Assembly: GCA_026393675.1 (NCBI GenBank)
Contig: JAPKZQ010000030.1
Location: 92,658-156,657 of the forward strand
DNA: 64,000 nt
From: Acidobacteriota bacterium
Lineage (GTDB): Bacteria; Acidobacteriota; Vicinamibacteria; Vicinamibacterales; JAKQTR01
Reading direction: 5' to 3'
Positions 7,799 through 16,815 of this stretch are shown here, piece by piece (positions within the stretch are counted from its first letter, which is position 1; the number at the start of each line of letters is the position of its first letter). The notes beneath the pieces were generated by a model, which saw nothing but the letters and a program-made list of their open reading frames with translations, had not been told where the DNA came from and did no database searches. The position numbers and the translations under genes are program-made.

Positions 7799-10615
7799 CT
7801 ACGCGCACCCGCTGGTCGAGCCGCAGTTGGCGCACTTGTAGCAGCTGCCGCTGCGCACCATGATGGCCCCGCAGAGATTACAGGGCGGCGCGTCTTCCTG
7901 ATTCTGAATGGTCGACATGGCCGCCGCCTGCCCGCCAGCCAGGCCCTCGGCAGACGCGCCCACGACAGCCAGCTTCAGTTGTTCGCCGTCCGCGCTCTTC
8001 GGCGAATTCTCCACGCCCGGCTCCGGGCCGTTCACGCCCGCCCGGAACTGGGCTTCGGTCGACAGGAATTTCGTCGCCAGCCAGCGGAAGACGTAGTCGA
8101 CGATCGACTTGGCGAAGCGCACCTGCGGGTTCTTCGTCATGCCCGACGGCTCGAACCGCATGTGGCTGAATTTCTCCACGAGCACTGGCAGCGGCACGCC
8201 GTACTGCAACGCGTAGGAAATGGCCTGGGCGAACGCGTCGGCAAATCCGGAAATCGTCGACCCTTCCTTGGCCATCACCAGGAACAGCTCGCCGGGCATG
8301 CCGTCTTCGTAGAGGCCGACGGTGATGTAGCCCTCGTGTCCCTGGATATCGAACTTGTGCGTGATGGCCTTCCGCTCTTCGGCCAGCTTCCGCCGCACGA
8401 TGTGGGGTCCGGCTTTGGGCGCTGCCGCGGGGCCGGCCGCCTGACTCTTGTCCTTCGACGTATTGAGCGGCTGCGTGCGCTTGCTGCCGTCGCGGTAAAT
8501 CGAGATGGCTTTCACGCCCAGTCGCCACGACTCGAGATACGCCTGGGAAATGTCCTCGACGGTCGCCTCCTTCGGCACGTTCACCGTCTTCGAGATGGCC
8601 CCCGAAATGAAGGGCTGGGCCGCGCCCATCATCTTGATGTGTCCCATGTAGTGAATCGTGCGCTGTCCCTTGGACGGCTTGAAGGCGCAATCGAACACCG
8701 CCAGGTCCTTCTCTTTCAGGTACGGTGCGCCCTCGATGGTCTCGTTCTTGTTGATGTACTCGACGACGGCCTTGACCTGCGCATCGGTGTACCCGAGACG
8801 GGTGAGCGCGGCTGGCACGGTCCCGTTGACGATCTTCATCATGCCGCCGCCGACGAGCTTCTTGTACTTGACGAGCGCGATGTCGGGCTCGATGCCCGTG
8901 GTATCGCAGTCCATCATGAAGCCGATCGTCCCGGTCGGCGCCAGCACGGTGGCCTGGGCGTTGCGATACCCGAATTCCCCACCGATGTCGATGGCGTCAT
9001 CCCAGGACTGCTGAGCGCCCTCGAAGATGTCGCTGGGCACAAGCGCGGACGCGACATCGCGCAGTGCGTCGCGGTGCTTGCGCATGACGCGCAGGAACGG
9101 CTCGCGGTTCGGCTCGTAGCCGGCGAAAGGACCGCCCTGGTCCCGACTGATGCGGGCTGACTGCGCGTACGCCTCTCCGGTCATCAGCGCCGTGATCGCC
9201 GCCGCGTAGGCGCGGCCGGCGTCGCTGTCATAGGGCACGCCGCGCGACATCAGCAGCGCGCCGAGATTGGCGTAGCCCAGGCCCAGCGGACGGTAGTCGA
9301 TGCTGTTGCGCTCGATGGCTTTGGTCGGGTAACTGGCACTGCCCACGACGATTTCCTGGGCGGTGATAAACGTCCGCACGGCCGCCTTGAAGGCCTCAAC
9401 GTCGAACTCGCCCCGCTCGTCGGCGAATTTCATCAGATTGATCGACGCCAGGTTGCACGCCGAGTCATTGAGGAACATGTATTCCGAACACGGGTTCGAC
9501 GCATTGATGCGGTCGGAGGCCGGGCAGGTGTGCCACTGGTTGATCGTCGTATCAAACTGCATCCCCGGATCGCCGCAGATGTGGGTGGCGTCGGCAATCA
9601 TCCGCATCAGATCGCGCGCCTTGTACGTGTCCATGATCGTGTCGTGGTTGACCACGGCCCGCGTGTGCCACGGTCCGTCATCCACGACGGCACGCATGAA
9701 CTCGTCGGTCGCGCGCACGCTGTTGTTGGAGTTCTGGAAAAACACCGACGCGTAGGCCGGTCCCGTGAAGGACCCGTCGTAGCCCGCGTCAATCAGCGCC
9801 CAGGCCTTGCGCTCCTCTTCGACCTTGCAGTTGATGAAGTCCACGATGTCCGGGTGCTCGGCGTTCAGGATGACCATCTTCGCCGCGCGGCGGGTCTTGC
9901 CGCCAGACTTGATCACCCCCGCGAAGGCGTCGTAGCCCTTCATAAACGACACGGGGCCCGATGCCGTGCCTCCGCCAGCGAGGATCTCGCGTGACGAGCG
10001 CAGCGACGACAGGTTCGTCCCGGTCCCGGATCCGAACTTGAACAGCATGCCTTCGGTTTTCGCGAGCGTCAGGATCGAGTCGAGCGTGTCCTCAACCGAG
10101 TTGATGAAACACGCCGACATCTGGGGGTGCTTCTCAATGCCGCAGTTGAACCAGACGGGGCTGTTGAAGCTGCCCTTCTGATACACCAGCAGGTGCTTCA
10201 GGTCGTCGCTGAAGGCCTGGACGGCCTCCTCGGTCGCGAAGTACTTCTGCGCGCGCGCCCAACCGGTGATCGTGTCGACCACGCGCCCGATCAACTGCCG
10301 GACGCTCCATTCGCGCTCGCTCACGCCCAGGGTCCCGCGGAAGTACTTCGAGACGACGATGTTGGTGGCCTGCTGCGACCAGAACTTCGGGGTTTCGACG
10401 CCGCGCTGCTCGAAGACAGCCTCGCCGCGTTCGTTGGCAATCACGGCATCGCGGGTGTCCCACACGATCTCGTCGAACGGATCGCGCCCGGCCACCGTGA
10501 AGTACCTCGAGTACTCCATCCCCGGCGCCGACGTCGCGGCACGCCGCGACGCGTCGCTGCCGGGATCAACCCCTTCGGAGCCCATCGCCCTGGTGTCCTG
10601 CGCCCCTCTCTGCAT
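7799..10615 (-). CDS. nrdJ: adenosylcobalamin-dependent (class II) ribonucleotide reductase
   Basis: This 938-residue cytoplasmic enzyme reduces ribonucleotides to deoxyribonucleotides with a B12-derived radical. Visible features include NPCSEYMFLNDSACNLASINL in the barrel (active-site Cys and substrate-binding residues) and ATVLAPTGTIGFMMDCDTTG. The C-terminal zinc-ribbon tail has CNLCG, CYKCANC and a final CA. Class II enzymes work with or without oxygen, fitting variable oxygen supply. The ATG at 10613-10615 follows a good GGAGG site (10620-10624 on the other strand), so the longer open frame to 10672 is not used. The promoter region carries two NrdR-box-like palindromes. Confidence 0.96.
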   Translation of the reverse strand: MQRGAQDTRAMGSEGVDPGSDASRRAATSAPGMEYSRYFTVAGRDPFDEIVWDTRDAVIANERGEAVFEQRGVETPKFWSQQATNIVVSKYFRGTLGVSEREWSVRQLIGRVVDTITGWARAQKYFATEEAVQAFSDDLKHLLVYQKGSFNSPVWFNCGIEKHPQMSACFINSVEDTLDSILTLAKTEGMLFKFGSGTGTNLSSLRSSREILAGGGTASGPVSFMKGYDAFAGVIKSGGKTRRAAKMVILNAEHPDIVDFINCKVEEERKAWALIDAGYDGSFTGPAYASVFFQNSNNSVRATDEFMRAVVDDGPWHTRAVVNHDTIMDTYKARDLMRMIADATHICGDPGMQFDTTINQWHTCPASDRINASNPCSEYMFLNDSACNLASINLMKFADERGEFDVEAFKAAVRTFITAQEIVVGSASYPTKAIERNSIDYRPLGLGYANLGALLMSRGVPYDSDAGRAYAAAITALMTGEAYAQSARISRDQGGPFAGYEPNREPFLRVMRKHRDALRDVASALVPSDIFEGAQQSWDDAIDIGGEFGYRNAQATVLAPTGTIGFMMDCDTTGIEPDIALVKYKKLVGGGMMKIVNGTVPAALTRLGYTDAQVKAVVEYINKNETIEGAPYLKEKDLAVFDCAFKPSKGQRTIHYMGHIKMMGAAQPFISGAISKTVNVPKEATVEDISQAYLESWRLGVKAISIYRDGSKRTQPLNTSKDKSQAAGPAAAPKAGPHIVRRKLAEERKAITHKFDIQGHEGYITVGLYEDGMPGELFLVMAKEGSTISGFADAFAQAISYALQYGVPLPVLVEKFSHMRFEPSGMTKNPQVRFAKSIVDYVFRWLATKFLSTEAQFRAGVNGPEPGVENSPKSADGEQLKLAVVGASAEGLAGGQAAAMSTIQNQEDAPPCNLCGAIMVRSGSCYKCANCGSTSGCA

Positions 10616-10920
10616 ACGTCCTCCGACAACACAACGCCACCCTGGCCCCGACAGGCGCGTTGCCAACGACACTCAACCGCTGGTTGGTGACTGCGGCCCG
10701 GATTCTCCACCCGCGATGTCCGGCAACCGCGTGGCCAGAATGGCCAGTCCGCCCGTCGATCGGTGTCCCATCATCACGGTGCAATCACCTGCAGCGCCGA
10801 TGCGCTGCTGACATCCCGGGAACCTCGCCGATCCTCGGTACGAACCCGCCGTCCTGTTCTGACTTCCACTGGCGAGAAGCTGGGAGATTCTCGCGCACCC
10901 TTATCTGATATCGAAGCGTC

Positions 10921-10950
10921 AATATGCGCTGGCCAGGCCGATCTTGTCAA
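10921..10950 (-). promoter_or_regulatory. predicted sigma-70 promoter of nrdJ
   Basis: On the minus strand TTGACA (10950-10945) and CATATT (10926-10921) are separated by 18 bp. Transcription would start near 10914. The two NrdR-like boxes lie just upstream of the -35 element. Confidence 0.5.
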
Positions 10951-10958
10951 GCGGAATT

Positions 10959-10974
10959 ACACCACATATAGTGT
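10959..10974. promoter_or_regulatory. NrdR-box-like palindrome, proximal
   Basis: ACACCACATATAGTGT closely matches the 16-bp NrdR operator pattern (ACAC...ATAT...GTGT). It sits 8 bp upstream of the predicted nrdJ -35 element. Confidence 0.65.
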
Positions 10975-10990
10975 CCCATGATTAGGGCGG

Positions 10991-11006
10991 ACGCAATATA
11001 GTGTGT
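10991..11006. promoter_or_regulatory. NrdR-box-like palindrome, distal
   Basis: ACGCAATATAGTGTGT is a weaker copy of the same operator. It starts exactly 32 bp from the proximal box, which is about three helical turns and the usual NrdR tandem spacing. Confidence 0.6.
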
Positions 11007-11164
11007 ATTATGGCGCATTTTCACATTTTTCGCCATTTGTTCGCTTTTCGGTCTGCTGTAGAGTTTAAGACGCCCCTTCCAGGGTTTCGGTTGCAGGACG
11101 GCGGCTGATGGCGGCGCGCCGCCACTTCGGGCCGCGCGTAACCGCATGATAGAGTCACTGGATT

Positions 11165-11926
11165 GTGCAAGATCCCGTAACGGCGTCGGTTCCGGTCGTG
11201 CCGACGGCCCGGACCGCGACGCCACCAACGCTTGCCGCGCGGGTCTCCGCGCTGGTTGAGGTTGTGCTGGCCTCTGGATTCCCCACGCAGGTGGCGATCG
11301 GGCTGCTGCTCGTCGGGGCCGGCCTCGATGCGCACGCCCCAGGCGGCCGCCTTTCAATGACCTACGTGGTGACGCTGTGGCTTGTCGACGCGGTTGTGCT
11401 GGTCGGCCTCATCGTGGCGCTCGTCCGGCTTCGCGGCGAGCGCCTCAGCGTGCTGTTGTTCGGTACGCGATCGATCCTGCGCGAGGCCGGGCTGGGCCTG
11501 GCTCTGGTACCGGTGGTCTTCGGGCTGGTGATCGGGGCCCTGGTCACCGTGCGCCTGCTGTGGCCGGGCCTGCACAACGTCGCGATCAATCCATTCGAAG
11601 ACCTGATCCAATCGCGCAGTGATGCCGCCATTCTCGCCACCGTCGCCGTGCTGAGCGGCGGCATCAAGGAAGAACTCCAGCGGGCCTTCGTGCTGCGCCG
11701 CTTCGAGCAGCATCTCGGCGGCGCGCGGGTCGGTCTCGTGATCTTCAGCGTGGTCTTCGGCGCGGGACACTTCATCCAGGGATGGGACGTGGGCGTCGTC
11801 ACGACGCTGCTCGGCCTCTTCTGGGGCATCCTCTACCTGAAACGCGGGAGCTTCACCGCCTCCGCCGTGAGTCACTCTGGCTTCAATGTGGCGCAGATTG
11901 TCCAGTTCGTGGTCTTCGGATCGTAG
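11165..11926 (+). CDS. CPBP-family intramembrane metalloprotease
   Basis: This 253-residue polytopic membrane protein has the three conserved CPBP (Abi/CAAX) motifs. GGIKEELQRAFVLRRF carries the EExxxR-type glutamates, FGAGHFIQGWD carries FxxxH, and SAVSHSGFN gives the third zinc-ligand region. About seven hydrophobic segments follow a 25-residue polar N-terminus. The family includes type II CAAX proteases and bacteriocin-immunity proteins; the substrate here is unknown. It starts with GTG. Its 3' end overlaps the next gene by 41 bp, so it may head the glycan operon or simply be squeezed against it. Confidence 0.87.
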   Translation: MQDPVTASVPVVPTARTATPPTLAARVSALVEVVLASGFPTQVAIGLLLVGAGLDAHAPGGRLSMTYVVTLWLVDAVVLVGLIVALVRLRGERLSVLLFGTRSILREAGLGLALVPVVFGLVIGALVTVRLLWPGLHNVAINPFEDLIQSRSDAAILATVAVLSGGIKEELQRAFVLRRFEQHLGGARVGLVIFSVVFGAGHFIQGWDVGVVTTLLGLFWGILYLKRGSFTASAVSHSGFNVAQIVQFVVFGS

Positions 11927-13343
11927 CGCCCGGTGGATCGCCCTCCTGGTGCTGGTCGCCGCCCTGTCGATGCCGGGCGTGACGACGAGGCTCTATGCGG
12001 CCGACGAGGTCGAGGCGTTCTCGTTTCTCCGATCGCTCTGGTTCGATCACGACTTCTCGTTTGACAACGAGTACCGCCACCTGTACGAGAGCCGGGTCAT
12101 CACCGACGAAGGTTTCCGACTGACGTTTCTCGAGTTCACCACGGAAACCGGGCTGCGGCGAAACTTCAGCACAATCGGCTGCGCGCTGCTGTGGGCACCG
12201 TTCTACGCCGTGGCGGATGCCGGCGTTCGCGTCGCGCGCGGGCTGGGCTACGCCGTCGAGGCAGACGGCTACTCGAGGCCCTATGTCGCGGCGGTGTGCT
12301 ACGGCTCCGCGTGTTACGGCGTGATGGCGCTGGTGCTGGCGTTCGCGGTCGCGCGGCGCGTGCTGCAGATCGGCGGGATGCGGGATGCGGGACCGGCGGC
12401 CGCCGCCACGTGGGCCGTGTGGCTGGGGACGCCGCTGCTGTTCTACATGTACGTGGCGCCTCCGTATACGCACGCGGTGTCCGCCTTTACCGCTGCCGCC
12501 TTCGTCTGGGCATGGCTGATGGTGCGGGAGCGCTGGTCGCCAGGCGGCCTGGCCGTGCTCGGCGTGCTGGCCGCGATGATGACCATGGTCCGCGAGCAGG
12601 ATGCCTTTCTTGCGCTGGGGCCTGGCCTCGACTTCGCCTGGTCGCTGCGGCGGCGCCCCAGGCCCCGCCTGCTCGCCTCAGCGCTCGCGTTCTCTGGAGC
12701 GTTCGCGCTCACGTTTCTTCCTCAAGCCGCGGCCTACCTGGCGCTCAACGGACGGCTTAGCCCATCTCGACTGGTCAGCCGGAAGATGAGCTGGACGGCG
12801 CCACACGCGCTGGACGTGCTGCTGTCGCCGGAGCACGGCTACGTGTGCTGGACGCCGCTCGCGCTGCTGGCGATGGTGGGCTGGGTGATGATGCTGACGT
12901 GGCGTCTTCCGCCATCCCCCGCCAACCAGCACACGCGGCCGCTGCGCTGGCTCGGCCTCTGCATGCTGGTGATGGCGCTCTCGCAGATCTACGTCGCCGG
13001 ATCGGTTGAGAGCTGGACGGTCGCTGGCGCGTTCGGTCAGCGCCGTTTCGTCGTGTTGACGGTGCTGCTGGTCGTCGGGGTCGCGGTGCTGTATGCCCGG
13101 GCCCGCACACGCCTCGCGCGCGCCGCGCTCTCGCTCGTCGTGGTCATGAGCGTGTGGTGGAACCTCGGCCTCATGGTCCAGTTCGGCGCCGGCTGGATGG
13201 ACCGCCAACGCCTCGATCTGCCGAAGAACGCCTACAATACCTTCGTCACCGTGCCACGGCGACTGCCGGAGATTGCCTATCGCTATCTCTTCGAGCGACA
13301 GAGCTTCTACCGGAACGCCACGGTGCCAGACGGCACGCGCTGA
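11886..13343 (+). CDS. polytopic membrane protein, GT-C glycosyltransferase-like
   Basis: This 485-residue protein has a hydrophobic segment near the N-terminus, then an acidic periplasm-type loop (RLYAADEVEAFSFLRSLWF), then roughly nine more membrane spans. The 'D-E' early loop followed by many spans resembles GT-C transferases that use lipid-linked sugars, but no family signature proves this. It lies at the head of a run of glycosyltransferase genes (18 bp before the next), which supports a role in glycan assembly. The true start could be downstream of 11926, because the first 13 codons overlap the protease gene. Confidence 0.75.
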   Translation: MWRRLSSSWSSDRSARWIALLVLVAALSMPGVTTRLYAADEVEAFSFLRSLWFDHDFSFDNEYRHLYESRVITDEGFRLTFLEFTTETGLRRNFSTIGCALLWAPFYAVADAGVRVARGLGYAVEADGYSRPYVAAVCYGSACYGVMALVLAFAVARRVLQIGGMRDAGPAAAATWAVWLGTPLLFYMYVAPPYTHAVSAFTAAAFVWAWLMVRERWSPGGLAVLGVLAAMMTMVREQDAFLALGPGLDFAWSLRRRPRPRLLASALAFSGAFALTFLPQAAAYLALNGRLSPSRLVSRKMSWTAPHALDVLLSPEHGYVCWTPLALLAMVGWVMMLTWRLPPSPANQHTRPLRWLGLCMLVMALSQIYVAGSVESWTVAGAFGQRRFVVLTVLLVVGVAVLYARARTRLARAALSLVVVMSVWWNLGLMVQFGAGWMDRQRLDLPKNAYNTFVTVPRRLPEIAYRYLFERQSFYRNATVPDGTR

Positions 13344-13361
13344 CGAACAAGACGGGGTCCA

Positions 13362-14558
13362 TTGCGCATTCGGTACTTGGCTGATATTCGCTTCCCGTTG
13401 GAGCGCGCCAATGGCGTGCAGACGATGGAGACGTGTCACGCGCTGGCACGCCTGGGCCACGACGTGCACCTGGTGGTGCGACCCGATCGCTTCACGCCCG
13501 GGCGTGATCCGTTCTCGTACTACGGCCTGCCGCCGATGGCGTCTCTGCACATTGAACAGGTCGCGACGCCTCGCCATCTTCCGGCGCGCCGCCTCGCGTA
13601 CCTTGCGCAGGCGATCCGGCGCACGGTCTGCGCGAACGACACCGACGTCGTGCTGACCCGCGATCTGGGACTGGCGGCGCTGCTTTTGATGCTCCCGGCG
13701 CGCTGGCGTCCTCCGGTCGTGTATGAGTCGCACGGATTCGCCCCTGCCGTCAGCGCCGAGATGCCCACGCTTCACGCGGGCGCACCTGAGGCTGGAGGCG
13801 CGAAACGCCGGCGTCTCGACCGACGCGAACAGCGTGTATGGCGTCGGGCCGACGCGTATGTCACGATCACGGCTGGGCTCGCGCGCGAACTGGAACAGCG
13901 CTACGGTCCTCGCCCTCGCCTTGCCATTATCCCGGACGGCGCGCGTCTGCCTGTGGCCGGCAATCGATCCGATCTGGTGCACCACGCTCCCGACGCCACG
14001 CCGGTCGTCTGCTACGCGGGTCATCTGTATCCGTGGAAGGGGCTCGACGTACTGGTCGGCGCGCTCGGCCAACTGACCGACATGCGTGGGCTCATCGTGG
14101 GCGGCCTCGAGGGTGAAAGCGACTTCGCCAGGGTGAAGGCCCTGGCCGAGCAGGCGGCGCCGGGCCGCGTGGAGTTTGCGGGCATGGTCGAACCGCCGCG
14201 TGTCGCGGCCCTCCTGCAGAGAGCCGACGTGCTGGTCGTTCCGAATCTGCCCAGCCGGATATCGGCCGCTTATACGTCGCCGCTCAAGCTGTTCGAGTAC
14301 ATGGCCTCCGGCCGTCCGGTGGTGGCGTCCGATCTGCCGGCGCTCCGGGAAGTGCTCCGGCCTGATGACAACGCGGTACTGGTGGAGCCTGGAAGCGTCG
14401 ACGCCCTGGCCGCGGGCATCCGGCGCGTCGTCGGCGACGCGGCTTTCGGTCGACGACTGGCGGCGAACGCGCGTCGCGACGTCGCCGAGTACACGTGGGA
14501 CAAGCGGGCCGAACGGCTCGATGCCGCCCTGACGGCGGCGATGGAGACGCGCGCGTGA
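13362..14558 (+). CDS. GT-B glycosyltransferase (family 4-like)
   Basis: This 398-residue cytoplasmic or membrane-associated sugar transferase has the N-terminal Rossmann half RIRYLADIRFPLERANGVQT. The donor-binding half contains VVCYAGHLYPWKGLDVLVGAL and the ending SPLKLFEYMASGRPVVASDL. The latter is the GT4 pattern with the nucleotide-sugar-binding glutamate. The start is TTG after GACGGGG. Its stop overlaps the next start as GTGA, a sign of translational coupling. Sugar and acceptor are not known. Confidence 0.92.
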   Translation: MRIRYLADIRFPLERANGVQTMETCHALARLGHDVHLVVRPDRFTPGRDPFSYYGLPPMASLHIEQVATPRHLPARRLAYLAQAIRRTVCANDTDVVLTRDLGLAALLLMLPARWRPPVVYESHGFAPAVSAEMPTLHAGAPEAGGAKRRRLDRREQRVWRRADAYVTITAGLARELEQRYGPRPRLAIIPDGARLPVAGNRSDLVHHAPDATPVVCYAGHLYPWKGLDVLVGALGQLTDMRGLIVGGLEGESDFARVKALAEQAAPGRVEFAGMVEPPRVAALLQRADVLVVPNLPSRISAAYTSPLKLFEYMASGRPVVASDLPALREVLRPDDNAVLVEPGSVDALAAGIRRVVGDAAFGRRLAANARRDVAEYTWDKRAERLDAALTAAMETRA

Positions 14559-15625
14559 TCTCGTCACGGTTGCTGACCCTGGTCCGGTGTCCTGATTGCG
14601 GCGGAACGCTGCGCAGCGGCCAGCCCGAACTGGTCTGCGCGGCGTGTGGTCGCCAATTCGCGACATCCGCGGAGTACCTGGTGCTGCACCCCGGCGTGAG
14701 TTACGCGGAACAGACCAAGTACCTCGACGAGGCGCTGCACGCCGACGCACGGCACGAACACGTGTCGCCGCCGCTCCTGTCGGCGAAGATCCGCAATGAC
14801 GTGCTCCGGCAGTTCCTCGCACCGGGGTCGTCCGACACCGTGATCGATCTCGGGTGCGGCAGTGGCAAGGCCCTCGTCTGGAACGCCGACATGGGCGCAT
14901 ACCAGGTTGGCATCGACGTCAGCCCGTACTTCGCGCGGGAGGCCCGAGCCGAGATCGATCTGGTGCTTGGCGACCTGCGCCGGCTGCCGTTTGCCACCGG
15001 CGCGTTTTCGAAAGGCTATGCGCTCGACGTGTTCGAGCACGTGTCGCACGAGACGCTGGTCGACGTGCTGCGCGAAGCCGCACGCGTGCTGGCCCCTGGC
15101 GGCGCGCTGTTCGTCTACAGCCACGTGAGGAAGAACTCCCGGCTGGCTGGCGGTCTCAAAATGGTCAATGCCCTGGCGGGCTGGCTCGAACGCCGCGGCC
15201 TGATGGATCTGTCGCGCGAGCGGCTGCGAAAATCCGATCACCTCAACCCGCTGGCGGACATTCCCGATCTCGAGGCGGTGGTCGCGTCGGCCGGATTCCG
15301 GATCGCGCGCATCCGGTACTACACGCCGGCGGTCGGGGCGGTGGTCGAGAACATCTTCATGAGGCTCGCGGAGCACTGGCTTTCCCGACGCGCGGCCCGA
15401 CGCGCGGCGTCAGCCGGCCGCGCCATCGACACGGCCGAAGCCGCCCGGCAGGCGCGTTCGACCGCCAAGGCGCGGGTGGATGGCCGGGGTCTGCCCTACA
15501 TGGCGTTGCGGCTGACCACCTGGGCCATGACGCTCGACATGCTGCTCTTTGGGCGCGTGCGCTCGGGCCCGTTCTTTGCCCTGCTGGTAAAGGACGACGC
15601 GACCAGCAAGGAGCGGCGCCGGTGA
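14555..15625 (+). CDS. SAM-dependent methyltransferase with N-terminal zinc ribbon
   Basis: This 356-residue protein starts with a Trm112-like ribbon (CPDCGGTL at about 12-19 and CAACGRQF at about 29-36). It then has a class I methyltransferase fold with DLGCGSGKALVWNADMGAY and GAFSKGYALDVFEHVSHETL. The C-terminal 130 residues are basic with a hydrophobic end, perhaps for membrane association. The GTG start overlaps the previous stop by four bases, and the stop overlaps the next start in the same way. It probably methylates a sugar or lipid carrier made by the neighbouring transferases. This is inferred from position only. Confidence 0.88.
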   Translation: MISSRLLTLVRCPDCGGTLRSGQPELVCAACGRQFATSAEYLVLHPGVSYAEQTKYLDEALHADARHEHVSPPLLSAKIRNDVLRQFLAPGSSDTVIDLGCGSGKALVWNADMGAYQVGIDVSPYFAREARAEIDLVLGDLRRLPFATGAFSKGYALDVFEHVSHETLVDVLREAARVLAPGGALFVYSHVRKNSRLAGGLKMVNALAGWLERRGLMDLSRERLRKSDHLNPLADIPDLEAVVASAGFRIARIRYYTPAVGAVVENIFMRLAEHWLSRRAARRAASAGRAIDTAEAARQARSTAKARVDGRGLPYMALRLTTWAMTLDMLLFGRVRSGPFFALLVKDDATSKERRR

Positions 15626-16815
15626 AGATCCTGTATGTGGCGCTCGACCAGCGGGTCCCCGGCACCACCGGCGGATCGGTCCATGTGAGGTCGGTGGCCG
15701 ACGGCCTGGCGGCATTGGGTCATGACGTCGACGTGCTCACCACACCGGGCGACGGGCCGTTTCCCGCCGGCCAGGTCCAGTGGCATGCCATGTCGCCGCC
15801 GTTCGGGATGCGTCATCTGCGCGGCCTGCGTGCCGCCGCGGTCGCCCGCATGGCCTACCGCGTCGGCGCCGAAGTCGTCATCGAGCGCTACCACAACTTC
15901 GGCGGGGAAGGCATCCGCGCGGCCGATGCGACTGATGCGCTGGCGGTACTCGAGGTCAATGCCCCGGTCATCGACTATCCGGGGTCGCCGAAAGCCTGGT
16001 TCGACCGACTCCTCGTTGTCGAGCCGATGCGTCGATGGCGTGAGTGGCAATGCCGGCGCGCCGATCTGGTCATCACACCGACCGCCGCCATCATCCCCGC
16101 GTTTGTGCCGCCGGACCGCATCGTCGAAATCGAGTGGGGCGCCGACACTGAATCGTTCAGGCCAGGCGCCGAGGGTCAACTGCCGTTTACCAGGGAACCG
16201 GGCGCAGTCCTCGCGGTCTTCGCCGGGGCCTTTCGCGCCTGGCACGGAGCCATCAATCTGGTCCGTGCCGTCCGCGCCCTGCGTGCGCGCGGCCGGAGCG
16301 GTCTTCAGGCCGTCCTGATTGGCGACGGCCCCGAATGGCCGCGGGTCAAAGAGGAAGCGTCGCACGTGCCTGGCATCACGCTGACCGGCGCCGTTCCGCA
16401 CGATCAGATGCCGGCCTGCCTGGCTGCCGCCGACATCGGCGTCGCGCCCTTCGATCTCGAGGCGCACCCGCCGCTTCAACTCGCGTTCTACTGGTCGCCG
16501 CTCAAAGTGTTCGAGTACATGGCCGCGGGCCTCCCGGTTGTGGCACCGGCGATTCCCCGCCTCGCCAGCATCGTGCGGTCACACCAGGAGGGCCTGCTCT
16601 ACAATCCCCGTGAACCCGGCGGTCTGGCCGAAGCGCTCGGGCGCCTGGTCGACGATGCCGCGTTGCGGCGGACGCTGGGAGCCGCGGCGCGCGAGCGTGT
16701 GGCGACGTCGTTCAGCTGGAAGGCCCACTGCACGCGACTCGACAAGGCGCTCACCGCGGCGCTCGACGCCCGTGTGGCGTCGGGCCAGGGCCCTGGCGCC
16801 AGGCACACGTCCTGA
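15622..16815 (+). CDS. GT-B glycosyltransferase (family 4-like)
   Basis: This 397-residue transferase has the N-terminal motif TTGGSVHVRSVADGLAALGH, typical of GT4 enzymes. The C-terminal donor site is YWSPLKVFEYMAAGLPVVAP. A hydrophobic patch near VLAVFAGAFRAWHGAINL marks the start of the second Rossmann domain. The GTG at 15622 overlaps the methyltransferase stop by four bases and fixes the start; the open frame extends upstream only as a shadow. The stop shares one base with the next ATG. Confidence 0.92.
   Translation: MKILYVALDQRVPGTTGGSVHVRSVADGLAALGHDVDVLTTPGDGPFPAGQVQWHAMSPPFGMRHLRGLRAAAVARMAYRVGAEVVIERYHNFGGEGIRAADATDALAVLEVNAPVIDYPGSPKAWFDRLLVVEPMRRWREWQCRRADLVITPTAAIIPAFVPPDRIVEIEWGADTESFRPGAEGQLPFTREPGAVLAVFAGAFRAWHGAINLVRAVRALRARGRSGLQAVLIGDGPEWPRVKEEASHVPGITLTGAVPHDQMPACLAAADIGVAPFDLEAHPPLQLAFYWSPLKVFEYMAAGLPVVAPAIPRLASIVRSHQEGLLYNPREPGGLAEALGRLVDDAALRRTLGAAARERVATSFSWKAHCTRLDKALTAALDARVASGQGPGARHTS

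Larger units (their letters stand above)
10673..11164. other. intergenic region between nrdJ and the CPBP protease
   Basis: This 490-bp gap holds the predicted nrdJ promoter, two NrdR-box-like palindromes, and a leader of about 300 nt. In the leader (minus strand) GCGAGAA and TTCTCGC form a 7-bp stem near 10873-10895. No B12-riboswitch core was found. On the plus side only a weak promoter-like TTGTTC-N16-TAGAGT (11039-11066) precedes the CPBP gene. Confidence 0.5.

Noticed and set aside
7700..9160. Plus-strand open frame opposite nrdJ
   Set aside because: Antisense shadow. The nrdJ frame carries the motifs and a good ribosome-binding site.
10615..10920. B12 riboswitch in the nrdJ leader
   Set aside because: The leader of about 300 nt was read on the transcribed strand for the conserved B12-box and GCCACTG core. 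Only a simple 7-bp stem was found. A covariance-model search would settle it.
14854..15621. Long N-terminal extension of the glycosyltransferase at 15622
   Set aside because: The frame is open but overlaps the methyltransferase gene. The GTG at 15622 interlocks with its stop, as elsewhere in the operon.
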